From CAVPTL01 sp963708725 (GTDB lineage: Bacteria; Actinomycetota; Thermoleophilia; Gaiellales; JAICJC01), in contig CAVPTL010000008.1 in the NCBI GenBank assembly GCA_963708725.1, forward strand, positions 1 to 64,000: DNA of 64,000 nt, in the 5' to 3' direction. Under the pieces are notes generated by a model, which saw nothing but the letters and a program-made list of their open reading frames with translations, was not told where the DNA came from and searched no databases. Within the stretch, counting starts at the first letter, position 1. The number at the start of each line of letters is the position of its first letter. Below, piece by piece: positions 1 through 9,956 of the stretch. The position numbers were made by a program, and so were the translations under genes.

Positions 1-11
1 CGAGCCCGCTG

Positions 12-1005
12 ATGCTGCTGGAGGTCACCGACCTGAGCCTCCAGCTCTCCCCGGAGCCGGACTGTCCGCAGGTGCTGCGGGGAGTCGACCTCAACGTCGA
101 CTCCGGCGAGGCGGTGGGGCTCGTCGGCGAATCAAAAAGCGGCAAGTCGCTGACAGCGCGGTGCATCGCGGGCCTCCTGGAGCCGCGGTGGCGCGCGCGG
201 GGATCGATCGTGTTCGATGGCACCGAGATCCTGTCACTGTCGGAGAGTGCCACTCGTGGATTTCAGTCGCGAGATATCGGGGTCGTGTTCCAGGATCCGC
301 GAGCACACACCAACCCCGTACGTACGATCGGTGACTTCCTCACCGAGGGTCTTCGCTACATCGACAACGTCTCTCGCAAGGACGCCGAGGCGCGTGCAGT
401 CGAGCTGCTGGAGATGGGCCAGGTTGAAAACGGTGCCGAGCGGCTGAAGGACTACCCCCACGAGTTCTCGGGCGGCCAGCTGCAGCGAATCATGATCGCC
501 GCGGCACTCGTCCATGAGCCACGGCTGATCCTTGCCGACGAACCGACCACGGCACTCGACGTCACCAGCCAGGCCGATGTCATCGTGCTGCTGGACCGGC
601 TCCGCCGGGAGCGCGGGGCGGCGATGCTCTTCATCACCCACGATCTCGAGCTGGCGGCGGCTGTCTGCGAGCGGGTGTTTGTGATGTATGCCGGCGAGAT
701 CGTCGAGCAGCAACCGGCCGAGGCGCTCTACCGCGCCCCGCTTCACCCCTACACCGCTGCACTGCTCGCCGCCCGGCCCGACCCGGATCGACGCATGCGA
801 TGCCTCAAAGCGATTCCGGGCCAACCCCAGAGCGCGATCGAGGCGCCGGCTGGATATCTCTTTCTCAAACCGCTGCGGCTACGCTGACGCTCGCTGCGAG
901 CAGCATCCTGCGATGTCCGCGGTGGGCAGCGGCGATGTGCGCTGCTCGCGCCACACCGAGATCGGCGACGAGCTGCGCCTGAGCGCCGGAATGGGATCAC
1001 GATGA
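12..1005 (+). CDS. Dipeptide/oligopeptide ABC transporter ATP-binding protein (DppD-like), frameshifted near 856
   Basis: Cytoplasmic ATPase powering a peptide/nickel-type ABC importer. Walker A (GESKSGKS) lies near residues 39-46, the signature FSGGQLQR near 151-158, Walker B (LILADEPTT) near 172-180 and the switch histidine FITHD near 206. The start ATG overlaps a TGA at 10-12, probably the end of an upstream permease gene outside the window. The reading frame stops at 887, but the family's C-terminal cysteine motif (CGYADARC) continues one frame over until 1005, so one extra base sits near 855-858. The substrate cannot be read from the ATPase; neighbours suggest peptides or amides. Confidence 0.85.
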
Positions 1006-1812
1006 GTGGAGCCGCCGCCGTCGAAGTCCGCGACCTGCGGCGGACATTCGCCAAGGATGTGGTTGCGGTGAACGACGTGTCGTTCACCGTCCTCGCCGGT
1101 GAATCGGTCGGCTTGGTGGGCGAATCGGTCTCCGGCAAGACCACCATCGCGCGGCTCGTTTACGGGCTCGACCGACCGACCAGCGGTACCGTGGCGGTCT
1201 GTGGAAACGACCGCAGCGCACCACCGTCGAACAAGGACGAGCGTCGCCGCAGGGCGCGTGAGCTGCAGATGGTGTTTCAAAATCCGTATACCAGCTTCGA
1301 TCCTCGCCAGCCGGTCGCCGAATGCCTCGCCAAGGTGGTGCAGTTTCACCAGCCTGGAGTTGATCGATCACAGCGCAGCCAGCGGGTTGCCCAGCTGATC
1401 GACCTGGTGGGGCTCACCGGGTCCCAGTCGAAGTCGGTTCCCCGGACACTTTCGGCGGCCAGCGCCAGCGGGTTGCGATCGCAAGGGCCTTGGCCGCAGA
1501 TCCAGCGGTGTGTGTGCTGGACGAACCGGTATCGGCACTCGACGTCTCGGTGCAGGCGCAGATTCTCAACCTGCTGGCGGATGTGCGGGAAGAAACCGGG
1601 ATCACCTACCTCCTGATCAGCCACGACCTTGGCGTTGTGCGCCAGATGGTCGATCGCTGCCTCGTGCTTCGCCGCGGCGAGATCGTGGAGCAAGGCGCCG
1701 CCGACGACGTGCTCTCGCACCGAGCCATCCGTACACGCAGCGGCTCAAAGCAAGCATTCCCCGACCCGGATGGAACCCTGAACTGGTCTCAGTTGGAGAC
1801 AAGGAGTCTTAG
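1002..1812 (+). CDS. Dipeptide/oligopeptide ABC transporter ATP-binding protein (DppF-like), two frameshifts
   Basis: Second ATPase of the same importer; its ATG overlaps the stop of the preceding gene by 4 bp, as is usual for DppD-DppF pairs. Walker A (GESVSGKTT) is near residue 39. Walker B (VCVLDEPVSALD) and the H-loop (LLISHDLG) are in a second frame from about 1490, and the C-terminal SHPYTQRLKASIP motif in a third frame up to 1812. One base is missing in the signature sequence near 1452 (the LSGGQRQRV reading is restored by adding a G), and another near 1720. With both breaks repaired the length (about 270 aa) matches the family. The breaks are either sequencing errors or recent inactivation. 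Confidence 0.82.
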
Positions 1813-2397
1813 TGAACCTCTGCAACCGAAGCGACTCTGTGCTGCTCATCGTTGACACGCAGGAGGGCTTTTACCCGGATCGGCGTACCGACGTTGACCG
1901 ACCGGCATTCGATGCGTTTTTTGATCGGGTGGCGTGGGTTGCCGGCATGGCGACCGCTCTGGACGTGCCGATCGTGGCCACCGAGGAGGACGCTGCGCGA
2001 GCCGGGCCCACGTCGGAGCGGGTGATGAGACACCGACTCCTTCGTCAGCAGTACTCCCAAGCCGGTGTTCGCCGTCCCCGAGAACCCACCGGTCCTTGCG
2101 GCACTCAAACACACCTCCCGGCGTACCATCGTCATCGTCGGGATGGAAACAGACGTCTGCGTGTCGCACTCCGCGATCTCCCTGCTCAACCTGGGCTATG
2201 GGGTGCTGGTCGTCAAGGATGCGACGTTCTCCCCCGGACAGGCCCACCTCAATGGCATCGAGCGGCTGGGACCCAGTGGCGCGGAGCTGCTCTCGGCCAA
2301 GGAACTGTTCTACGACTGGACGCGGACGCTCGACGCGGTGTACCAGTTCGCTGACAACCACCCCGACCTTACCCACCCACCGGGATTCTCGCTCTAA
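1812..2397 (+). CDS. Isochorismatase-like cysteine hydrolase, one frameshift near 2028
   Basis: Cytoplasmic hydrolase of the isochorismatase/nicotinamidase superfamily, which commonly cleaves C-N amide bonds. The catalytic Asp is in LLIVDTQ (about residues 12-18) and the nucleophilic Cys in GMETDVCVSHSA (second frame, about 2143-2178). The GTG start has an AAGGAG ribosome site 6 bp upstream, inside the end of the preceding ABC gene. The N-terminal frame runs to about 2028 and the rest is read one frame over from DTDSFV to the stop at 2397. Within a peptide-import operon it probably hydrolyses an imported amide; the substrate is unknown. Confidence 0.78.
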
Positions 2398-2416
2398 GGC
2401 AGGTGTCGAACTTCTG

Positions 2417-3047
2417 ATGGCATACGTAAAGCGAGCCCGCGTGCCAAAGCCGGAGCGGCGCTCTCGCGCGCTGCGAAAGCAAAAGATCCTCGAGGCGACG
2501 CTCGAAGTGGTCGCCGAACTCGGACTGAGCGAGACTCGGATCACCGACATCGCCGAGCGCGCCGGCATGAGTTCTGGGCACGTGCTCTACTACTACCCGT
2601 CCAAGGAGGCGATCTTCCTGGCGGCATTGGAAGCCCGCCAGAAGGAAGCGCTCGCCCGGCTACCCGAGCAACTGCCGCCCGGCCTCACCGCCCTGGGGAC
2701 GCTGCGAAAGGTGCTCGCCGACGGGGCACCGGCCGGGCCAGGTGACGCCCAGTGGGCGCTGTGGCTCGCCGCTCGGGAAGCGAACCGCCCGTGCGCCCGA
2801 GGTGCGCGAGGTCGTGTCCCTGCTCGGTGCCCGCTGGTTCGAGTACCTCGAGCGAATGTTGATCGAGGCGCAGAAGCAGGGCGAGCTCGGGGCGTTCGAT
2901 ACCAGGCTGGCCGCCGAGCGACTACTCGCGCTCCACGACGGCCTCAGCGTCTCGGTGATCTCCACCGCGAGCTCCATCACCCGGGAACGAATGCTCGAAA
3001 TCCTCGACGACGAGTTCGATCGGCTCCCGAAGGGCAGCGGCGGGTGA
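2417..3047 (+). CDS. TetR/AcrR family transcriptional regulator, frameshift near 2790
   Basis: DNA-binding repressor type. An N-terminal helix-turn-helix is visible at about residues 35-60 (TDIAERAGMSSGHVLYYYPS), preceded by a basic segment. The first frame runs from ATG 2417 to about 2790 and then fuses by accident into the next gene. The true C-terminal ligand domain (PEVREVVSLLGARWFEYL onward) is one frame over and ends at 3047. Corrected length is about 210 aa, normal for TetR. Lying inside the operon, it probably controls the surrounding import and degradation genes; no operator was identified. Confidence 0.8.
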
Positions 3048-5020
3048 CTCGGCTCACGCCCAACGACCTGAGCCGCCAGGTCGCGATCGGCCAGCTCGAT
3101 ATCGCCCCTGCGGGCGACCTCATCGTCTACACCCGCCGCGAGGTATGTGCCGATCGCGACCGGGTGAACCTGTGGCTGGTGGATACCGCGGGCGGTCCGG
3201 AGCGACGACTGACCGACGGGCCGCACTGGGATGTCCGCCCGCGATTCTCACCGGACGGCGCCCACATCGCGTTCGTCAGTGACCGCGGTGATGGTGCCAC
3301 CCAGCTGCACGTGGTGCCGACGGCCGGTGGGCCTGCCCAGCAGATCTCGGGTTTCCCGCGCGGGCTCGCCCCGTGGGGATCGGAGATCGACTGGCACCCG
3401 AGCGGGCACTCCATCGTGGTTTGCGCCCATGACGATGTGTCGCGGTTTCGTGTGGGCGATGGCGACGACGGGCCCACCGCACGGGTTATCACTCGCATCG
3501 ATTGGCGGATCGATGGACTCGGGTTCAGGGAGTTCCCGACCCATGTGCACGTGGTGCCGTTCTCCGGCACCGAAGCGACGTCCGAGCCGAGCCGGCGATT
3601 GACCGAGGGCGAGTGGTCGGCCTCGCGGCCTCGGTGGAGCCCCGATGGATCTCGGGTGGCGTACCTGGCCGACACCCGATACGACGGCTCCGACGTCGCA
3701 CCTCACACCGCCGTGTGGAGCGTCGCCGTCGCCGGTGGCAAGCCGCGCCGCGAGACGAGCCTCTCCGACTCCGTGACCCGCTTCTCGTTCGCGCCCGACG
3801 GGGCGCTTCTCTGTATCGCCGATGGCGACTCCCCGGCGGGCTACACCGCGTTTCGATCACCGAGGACACTGTGGCGCGTCACCCCCGACTCCACCACGAA
3901 GCTGTCCGGGGGGTTGGATCGCTTCGTGGGGGAGGCTGTCCTCTACACGGATCTGGTCGATTGGATGACGACGTTCGACGACGCCGGAGTGCTCACGACT
4001 GTCGCCGACGCGGGGCGCACCGTCCCCTATTCGTTCGAGGCAGCCGAGCCACGGCCGCTGGTGGATCCTGCCCGCGGCCCGATGACCCATAGCATCGCTC
4101 GAGCGGGTGGGACGACCGCTGCAACCATGAGTGTCGACGGTACTCCGGCCGAGGTCTACGTCCTGGAGGATTCCGGGCCGCGGGCAGTGACTCGCAGCGG
4201 TGGTGGGTGGCTGGCCGACTTGGATTCAGTGGTGATGCACGAGTTCGAGATCGACGGCCCAGCGGGTGCGATCCAGACGTTCCTGTTCCTCCCGCCCGGC
4301 GACCGCGAGCCACCCTACCCCTTGATCCTCAATGTTCATGGAGGGCCGGTGGACTCGTGGGGACCGACACCGCCGCTGGAGACGCTCCTGCCCGTCCACG
4401 CCGGATATGCGGTCGTCATGCCCAACATCCGCGGCTCGCACAACCGTGGGCAGGCGTGGGCGGCCGCGCTCGAGGACGACTGGGGGGCTTGCCTCGAGGA
4501 GGACTGCCACGCGGTGCTCGACGCCCTGGTTGACCGTGGCATCGCCCATCCCGGCCGAATCGGGTGCATGGGTCTGAGTTTCGGAGGATTCGCCGTGAAC
4601 TGGCTGGTTGGGACGAGCGACAGGTTCGCCGCAGCGGTGACCGAGAACGGGATCACAAACCAGGTGTCGTTCGCCGGCAGCTCTTCGGTAGGGCTCGTGC
4701 TGTATCCCCCGGGAAGCCGGTTCGACGCGACCACCGAGGACGGCCGGCAAGAGTTGTGGCGTCGATCGCCGCTTCGCAACGTGGAGGCGATCACCACTCC
4801 TCTTTTGATCCTCCAGGCCGCCGACGATCTGCGCTGTCCGGTGAGCGAGAGCGAGCAGCTGTTCGTCTCGCTGCGAGTGCTCGGACGGCCGGCGGAGTAC
4901 GTTCTCTACCCTGACGAGTCGCACGAGTTTCAAGGCGCCGGCCGCTTCGACCGCCGCGTCGATCGCCACCAACGTGTGCTCGACTGGTTCGCCCGCCACA
5001 TGCCTGCCGATGTCTGCTGA
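3044..5020 (+). CDS. S9 family serine peptidase (prolyl oligopeptidase/acylaminoacyl-peptidase type)
   Basis: Intracellular peptidase or esterase of 658 aa, with no signal peptide seen. The N-terminal about 400 residues form a beta-propeller with TolB/WD40-like repeats (RPRFSPDGAHIAF, RPRWSPDGSRVAYLAD). The C-terminal alpha/beta hydrolase domain carries the nucleophile in GLSFGG (about residue 510), the Asp in LQAADDLRC and the His in DESHEF. The GTG start overlaps the TetR stop (GTGA), giving translational coupling. It probably clips peptides or acyl-peptides delivered by the ABC importer. Unlike most neighbours, its frame is intact. Confidence 0.88.
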   Translation: MTRLTPNDLSRQVAIGQLDIAPAGDLIVYTRREVCADRDRVNLWLVDTAGGPERRLTDGPHWDVRPRFSPDGAHIAFVSDRGDGATQLHVVPTAGGPAQQISGFPRGLAPWGSEIDWHPSGHSIVVCAHDDVSRFRVGDGDDGPTARVITRIDWRIDGLGFREFPTHVHVVPFSGTEATSEPSRRLTEGEWSASRPRWSPDGSRVAYLADTRYDGSDVAPHTAVWSVAVAGGKPRRETSLSDSVTRFSFAPDGALLCIADGDSPAGYTAFRSPRTLWRVTPDSTTKLSGGLDRFVGEAVLYTDLVDWMTTFDDAGVLTTVADAGRTVPYSFEAAEPRPLVDPARGPMTHSIARAGGTTAATMSVDGTPAEVYVLEDSGPRAVTRSGGGWLADLDSVVMHEFEIDGPAGAIQTFLFLPPGDREPPYPLILNVHGGPVDSWGPTPPLETLLPVHAGYAVVMPNIRGSHNRGQAWAAALEDDWGACLEEDCHAVLDALVDRGIAHPGRIGCMGLSFGGFAVNWLVGTSDRFAAAVTENGITNQVSFAGSSSVGLVLYPPGSRFDATTEDGRQELWRRSPLRNVEAITTPLLILQAADDLRCPVSESEQLFVSLRVLGRPAEYVLYPDESHEFQGAGRFDRRVDRHQRVLDWFARHMPADVC

Positions 5021-5966
5021 GAGCCCCATCAAGCAGGTCGCCGTGGTCGGCGGGGGAGTGATCGGCGCCGGGTGGGCAGCCCATTTCGCCCGCGTTGGCA
5101 TGGATGTGACGGTGTGGGATCCCGATCCAGCGGCGGGGACGAGAGTGTATGAGCTGCTGGAGCGAACCTGGCCGATCCTGGAGCAGCTCGGACTCGATCC
5201 CGGGGCCTCGAAAGATCGCGTTCACGTGGCCTCGACGCTCGCCGAGACCGTCGGCGGCGCGGACTTCATCCAGGAGGTGCCCCGGAACGGCAGTCGACCA
5301 AGGTTTCGCTCTACACCGAAATCGAGCGATACGCGCCACGCGACACCGTGATCGCGTCGAGCACTCCGGCTTCCCGATGAGCGAGATGCGGAGTCCCTGC
5401 GGACATCTGACCGCATGATCGTGGGGCACCCGTTCAACCCGCCCTACCTCGTGCCGCTCGTTGAGGTGGTGGCCGGCGCCGGCACCAGTGAACGAACCGT
5501 CACCCGCACGACAGCGTTCTACACCGCTGTCCAAAAATATCCGCTGGTGCTTCGGCAAGAGCTTCCTGGGTTCCTTGGAAATCGGCTGCAGGAAGCGATC
5601 TGGCGGGAAGCTCTCCATCTTCTCGCCAACGGCGAGGCAACGGTGGAAGAGATCGACGCCGCGATCGTCCATGGACCGGGCCTGCGGTGGGCGGTGATGG
5701 GGCCACTTCTGACGTTCCACGTCGCCGGCGGCGAGGGCGGCATGGCCGGCTTCCTCGAGCACTTCGACCACACGCTGGACGCGCCGTGGGCACGGTTCCC
5801 GGCACCGGAGATGACCGACCAGCTCCGTCAGCACCTGGTCGACGGCTGTGAGCGAGAGGCGGCCGGTCTCGATACCGCCGAAATCGAACGACGCCGAGAC
5901 GAGGCGCTGCTGGCGGTTCTGCGTGCCCGCGAGCCGCTCGGTGCCATCAAGGAGCTGCCATCGTGA
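5010..5966 (+). CDS. 3-hydroxyacyl-CoA / L-carnitine dehydrogenase-type NAD-dependent enzyme, three frameshifts
   Basis: NAD-dependent oxidation of a beta-hydroxy acid. The Rossmann motif GGGVIGAGWAA follows an ATG at 5010 that overlaps the S9 stop. The catalytic-region motif GHPFNPP and the following LVEVV are at about 5424-5475, and the C-terminal helical domain runs to 5966. Three single-base shifts are needed, near 5283, 5370 and 5392; between them STKVSLYTEIERYAP and GFPMSEM are recognisable in other frames. Corrected length is about 318 aa. The next gene is a BKACE enzyme, the partner that cleaves 3-dehydrocarnitine in known carnitine degradation, so carnitine or a related compound is the best guess. 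An ordinary hydroxyacyl-CoA dehydrogenase remains possible. Confidence 0.72.
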
Positions 5967-6852
5967 ACTGGAAACCGTTTCTTGCGTGCGCGGTCACCGG
6001 CGGCGGAGACACCGTCGACAAACATCCCAACCTCCCGATCACACCTGCGCAGATCGCCGCGGCAGCGCTCGACGCTGCGCGGGCCGGGGCGGCAATGGTT
6101 CATTGCCACGTGCGCGACCCGAAGACCGGCGCTCCGGCGCATGACACCGCGCTCTACGCCGAGGTCGTCGAACGGATCCGCGAGCACGACACCGACGTGA
6201 TCATCAACCTCACGACCGCAATGGGTGGTGACATCGACCTTGCCGATGACGGAACGGTCTCGCCGATCCCGGGCGCCTTTGGACTGACGACTCCCGCCGA
6301 GCGCTTCGGTCACCTGGTCGCGGTGCGACCCGGATCTGTTCGCTCGATTGCGGCAGCATGAATCTCGGTAACAGCACGAGCCTGTACGTTGCTCCACCCA
6401 CGTTTCTCCGGGAGTCGGCGCGGCGGATCAGCGAGCTTGGAGTGAAACCCGAACTCGAGGTGTTCGATCTCGGCCAGCTCGCGCACGTCAACGCGATGAT
6501 CGCCGAGGGGTTGTTCAAGGATCCGCCGTTCATCCAGATCTGCCTCGGAGTCCAGTGGCTTGCACCGGCAACGCCGCGGGCCCTGATGGCGATGGTCGAC
6601 CACCTTCCACCAGGCGCGGTTTGGAGCGCCTTTTCGATCGGGCGGATGGAAATGCCGATGCTTGCCCAGACGATGTGTTTGGGGGGCAACCTCAGGGTCG
6701 GGCTCGAGGACAATCTGTATCTCTCTCGGGGACGGCTGGCGACAAACGCCGAGCTTGTGGAACGCGCGGTCGAGATCGTCGAACGCCTCGGGGGTTCGAT
6801 CGCAGACGCCACCGAAGCCCGCAGCCGACTCGGACTGGCGGCCGCGCAGTGA
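5963..6852 (+). CDS. Beta-keto acid cleavage enzyme (BKACE, DUF849), frameshift near 6333
   Basis: Zinc-dependent enzyme of the Kce/BKACE family, which condenses a beta-keto acid with acetyl-CoA and releases an acyl-CoA plus an amine or acid. The zinc-binding HCH motif is visible in MVHCHVRD (about residues 45-52), with INLTTAMGGD further on. The first frame ends in a spurious tail. LGNSTSLYVAPP continues one frame over from about 6333 to the stop at 6852. Corrected length is about 296 aa, matching the family. The ATG overlaps the preceding dehydrogenase stop, so a dehydrogenase followed by cleavage is likely. Characterised members act on 3-keto-5-aminohexanoate or dehydrocarnitine; which applies here is unknown. 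Confidence 0.82.
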
Positions 6853-7955
6853 CGAGGGCAACGCTCGCCAACTGGCAGGAGCCGCCGCAGAACCGGTGGG
6901 CATATCAGCACATCCGCGAGCTGATTCCCACCGAGCGGATCCGGCGCGGAACGACGCCGCACTCGGTCATGGTCAGCGACGACCGTGACGTCTCCACACT
7001 CGTCGACCCGATGCTCGCAGCGACCCATACCGACGCATTCGTGCTCGCCCATCAGGGCCGGATCGTGCACGAGCACTTCGAGGGTGGCATGGACCGAGGG
7101 TCATCACACCTGCTGTTCTCGGTCTCCAAGTCGCTGTGCGGGACACTCGTCGGAATACTGATCGAGCGGGGAGATGGATCCCGAGGTGCTCATCACGCAC
7201 TATCTGCCCGAACTCGCCGACACCTCGTGGTCGGGATGCAGTCTTCGCCATCTGCTTGACATGAGATCCGGCGTTCGGTTCTCGGAGGACTACACCGATC
7301 CTGACTGCGATATCTTCGTGACCGATGCGATCATCGGCTGGGGTCCGCCGGACTCTTCCCGAGATGACTTCTGGGCATACATCGCACAGCTTCCGGCGGA
7401 TGAGCCGCACGGCACCCGATTCGGCTATCGCTCGATCCAGACAGACCTGCTTGGCTGGATCGTCGAGCGTGTCACCGGACTGAGCTATGCACAGGCGATG
7501 AGCACATTCATCTGGTCAGGGATCGGCGCCGAGTACGACGCCGACATGACGGTCAACCCGCGCGGGCAGTCGCTCCCCGCCGGGGAGTCTCCGCGACGGC
7601 CCATGACGTCCTTCGATTCGGCGAGCACGTTCGTCTCGGCGGCGCGGTCGCGCCCCGATCGTTCGTCGACGACACGCTCCGCGGCGATGCGGAGTGCCGG
7701 CGGGCGTGGCTCGAAGGCCCGCTCACCCGGCTGGCCCCCGATGGGCACTATCGCAACCAGTGGTGGGTACGGGATCCAGCCAAAGGTGTCATGTTTGCCA
7801 TCGGCACCAACGGCCAGCTGATCTACATCGATCGCAGCGCCGAGATGGTGGCCGTGAAGCTCTCGAGCTGGCCGATGGCTACCAGCCGGGAGCTGATCGA
7901 CACGACAACCGACGCGCTCGAAGCGTGTGCCGCGGCGCTCGGCGGCGGCGCATAA
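6849..7955 (+). CDS. Beta-lactamase-fold serine hydrolase (class C/esterase type), two frameshifts
   Basis: Serine hydrolase of the penicillin-binding-like family, usually acting as an esterase, amidase or D-peptidase. SxxK is present as SVSK (about residue 91) and the second motif as GYRS (near 7425). The C-terminal part, with NQWWVRDPAKGVMFAIGTNG, is in frame up to TAA 7955. There is an extra G near 7167 and another shift near 7580; corrected length is about 368 aa. The GTG start overlaps the BKACE stop. No secretion signal is visible, suggesting cytoplasmic processing of the imported compound. Confidence 0.76.
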
Positions 7956-7964
7956 ATTCGGGGT

Positions 7965-9086
7965 ATGGATCCGCACCGCGCCACTCCGTCCGGCAAGCCG
8001 CGCGCACGAGCACTCGGCATTCCGTTTAATGGCGCCCCCGGCGAGCTAAACGCGATCACCGACGTCCCCGGCGTGGAGGTCGGCTACACCACGATCATCG
8101 AGGGCGACGACGTCCGCACCGGCGTCACCGCGATCCTTCCGCGCGGTCGCGGACATGCCGATGATCCGTGCGCTGCGGGGTTTCACTCGCTGAACGGGAA
8201 CGGTGAGATGACGGGCATCTCCTGGATCCAGGAGTCGGGGACAGCGTCGCTTCCGATCACGCTCACGAGCACGCATTCGGTTGGAATTGCCCATGAGGCG
8301 ACCACTGCCTGGATGATCGAAAACTTCCCTGAGAGTTCACAGGCGTGGCTCCTTCCGGTTGCAGCCGAGACGTGGGACGGGTACCTGAACGACACCGCGG
8401 GCCGCCATGTGACAGCCGAGCACGTGATCTCTGCCATCTCGGGCGCATGCTCCGGCGCGATTGAGGAGGGCTCGGTCGGTGGCGGTACCGGAATGAACTG
8501 CTACGCGTTCAAGGGTGGCTCGGGCACGGCCTCGCGTGTTGTCTCCATTGGTTCGGCCACTCACCACGTGGGCGTGTTCCTTCAGTGCAACTTCGGCTCG
8601 CGGCACGAGTTGATGATCGGCGGTGTGCCCGTGGGTGCTGCGCTGGCGACCGACAACCCGATCGAGAACGACGAGTGGTTCGTGGCTGGCTCGGGCTCGG
8701 TGATTGGGATCGCGGTCACCGATGCTCCGTTGCTTCCTGGACAGTGTGAGGCGATGGCTCGGCGCATTCCGCTCGGTCTCGCTCGCACCGGAACGACCGG
8801 ATCGCACTCTTCCGGCGATCTCTTTCTGGCGCTTTCCACCGCGAACCCCGGCGCGTTCGCGACCGAGTTCAAGCTCGATGCCCGCAGACAAAGCGCCGTC
8901 GGAAACCTGGAATTCATCCAGTGGAGCTGGATGGATCCGATCTTTGCGGCTGTCGTCCAGGCGACCGAGGAGGCGGTCGTCAACGCCCTTGTGGCCAATC
9001 GCGAGATGGTCGGACGTGACGGACACCGGTCGCCGGCACTCCCCCACGATGTGGTCACGAAACTGCTCGACGCACGCCTACGCTGA
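7965..9086 (+). CDS. P1 family peptidase (DmpA/BapA-like L-aminopeptidase/D-esterase)
   Basis: Intact 373-aa member of the self-processing N-terminal-nucleophile P1 family, which releases N-terminal residues from amides, esters or beta-peptides. Family motifs include ITDVPGVEVGYTTI near the N terminus, GGGTGMNCYAFKGGSGTASR in the middle and GTTGSHSSGDLFLALSTAN near residues 270-290, which contains the candidate nucleophile serine at the autocleavage site. It lies 9 bp after the beta-lactamase-fold gene. Its 3' end overlaps the convergent methyltransferase gene by 9 bp. It is the last gene of the operon and one of only two without a frame break. Confidence 0.86.
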   Translation: MDPHRATPSGKPRARALGIPFNGAPGELNAITDVPGVEVGYTTIIEGDDVRTGVTAILPRGRGHADDPCAAGFHSLNGNGEMTGISWIQESGTASLPITLTSTHSVGIAHEATTAWMIENFPESSQAWLLPVAAETWDGYLNDTAGRHVTAEHVISAISGACSGAIEEGSVGGGTGMNCYAFKGGSGTASRVVSIGSATHHVGVFLQCNFGSRHELMIGGVPVGAALATDNPIENDEWFVAGSGSVIGIAVTDAPLLPGQCEAMARRIPLGLARTGTTGSHSSGDLFLALSTANPGAFATEFKLDARRQSAVGNLEFIQWSWMDPIFAAVVQATEEAVVNALVANREMVGRDGHRSPALPHDVVTKLLDARLR

Positions 9087-9899
9087 TGACCGCCTGCCCC
9101 AGCAGGCGTGCAACACCTCTCTCTGAAGCCACACCGTTGGATCGGCAAGCGCCGTGGTCATCACCTCGACCTCACGACGAGACCGTGCGTCGCCACCGCC
9201 GAGCTCGTTGATGACCTCCAGGGTCGGGATCCACCACCTCGCCCACGGTGATCCCCCGCGCACCACTTCGGTGAAGGCCTCGTTACGGATGTCCTCGAGC
9301 CCACAGCGCTCAAACAGCGCCGGCAGCTTCCTGCCAAACGCCTTGTCATAGCCGCGAGGCGTCCACCAGTCGCCGTCTCGCCAGACCTGCTGGTACTCGT
9401 CGTAGCGCGGGTGCGCAGGATCAACCGGCGCGGCCGTCCCCCAGTCGGCGTCCTCGTCGAACAGCCAACCGCCGGGGCGCAGACACTCCGTCATTCGCCT
9501 GATTGCCTGCTCTTGCACGCCTTTGAGATGAAACAACATCAATCGCGAGCACACCAGGTCGAACGGCTCCGTCCCCAGCACGTCGAGCGGGTCTTCGAGG
9601 ATGCTGTGCTGGATCACCTCGAGGTTCGGGACCGAGAGTTTCGCCAGGTACCGGGTATCGATATCCGTCGCGACAACGTGGCCCGTCGGCCCCACCTGCT
9701 CGGCCAGCCACGACGCCATCGAGCCACGCCCTGCTCCGACCTCCAGACATCGCCACCCGGGCTGAACCAACGAGCGCCGCCGACGCGACAATGGATCGTA
9801 GATCTGCTCGAGAAGATCGAGCCGCTGATCCTCTGCGGACTCCCTGCCTGCGGCGGCGAGGCGATAGTCAGGATGCTGCGATCCGGCCGGCTCCACCAT
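9078..9899 (-). CDS. Class I SAM-dependent methyltransferase
   Basis: About 273 aa. The SAM-binding motif I is CLEVGAGRGSMASWL, the acidic loop VVATDID follows motif I, and FDLVCSRLMLFHL and LRPGGWLFDED are motifs typical of UbiE/ubiquinone-like small-molecule methyltransferases. The frame is open far upstream of 9899, but that part lies antisense to tnaA. I chose the ATG giving MVEPAGSQHPDY because the family domain begins just after it and it clears the divergent tnaA promoter. An alternative ATG about 50 bp upstream exists. The substrate is unknown. Confidence 0.78.
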   Translation of the reverse strand: MVEPAGSQHPDYRLAAAGRESAEDQRLDLLEQIYDPLSRRRRSLVQPGWRCLEVGAGRGSMASWLAEQVGPTGHVVATDIDTRYLAKLSVPNLEVIQHSILEDPLDVLGTEPFDLVCSRLMLFHLKGVQEQAIRRMTECLRPGGWLFDEDADWGTAAPVDPAHPRYDEYQQVWRDGDWWTPRGYDKAFGRKLPALFERCGLEDIRNEAFTEVVRGGSPWARWWIPTLEVINELGGGDARSRREVEVMTTALADPTVWLQREVLHACWGRRSSA

Positions 9900-9956
9900 G
9901 TTGGAGAGCGTACCTTCGAACAACGGGCGGCACACGAGAGGCACTAGCATCACGTT

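Noticed and set aside
12..2397. Programmed ribosomal frameshifting in the ABC and hydrolase genes
   Set aside because: The breaks go in both directions, lie at non-slippery sequences and differ from gene to gene, which fits indels rather than a recoding signal.
1934..5020. A single open frame of about 1,028 aa
   Set aside because: It is an accident of the TetR frameshift: antisense-like junk, then TetR residues, then the S9 peptidase read through in one frame. The real genes begin at 2417 and 3044.
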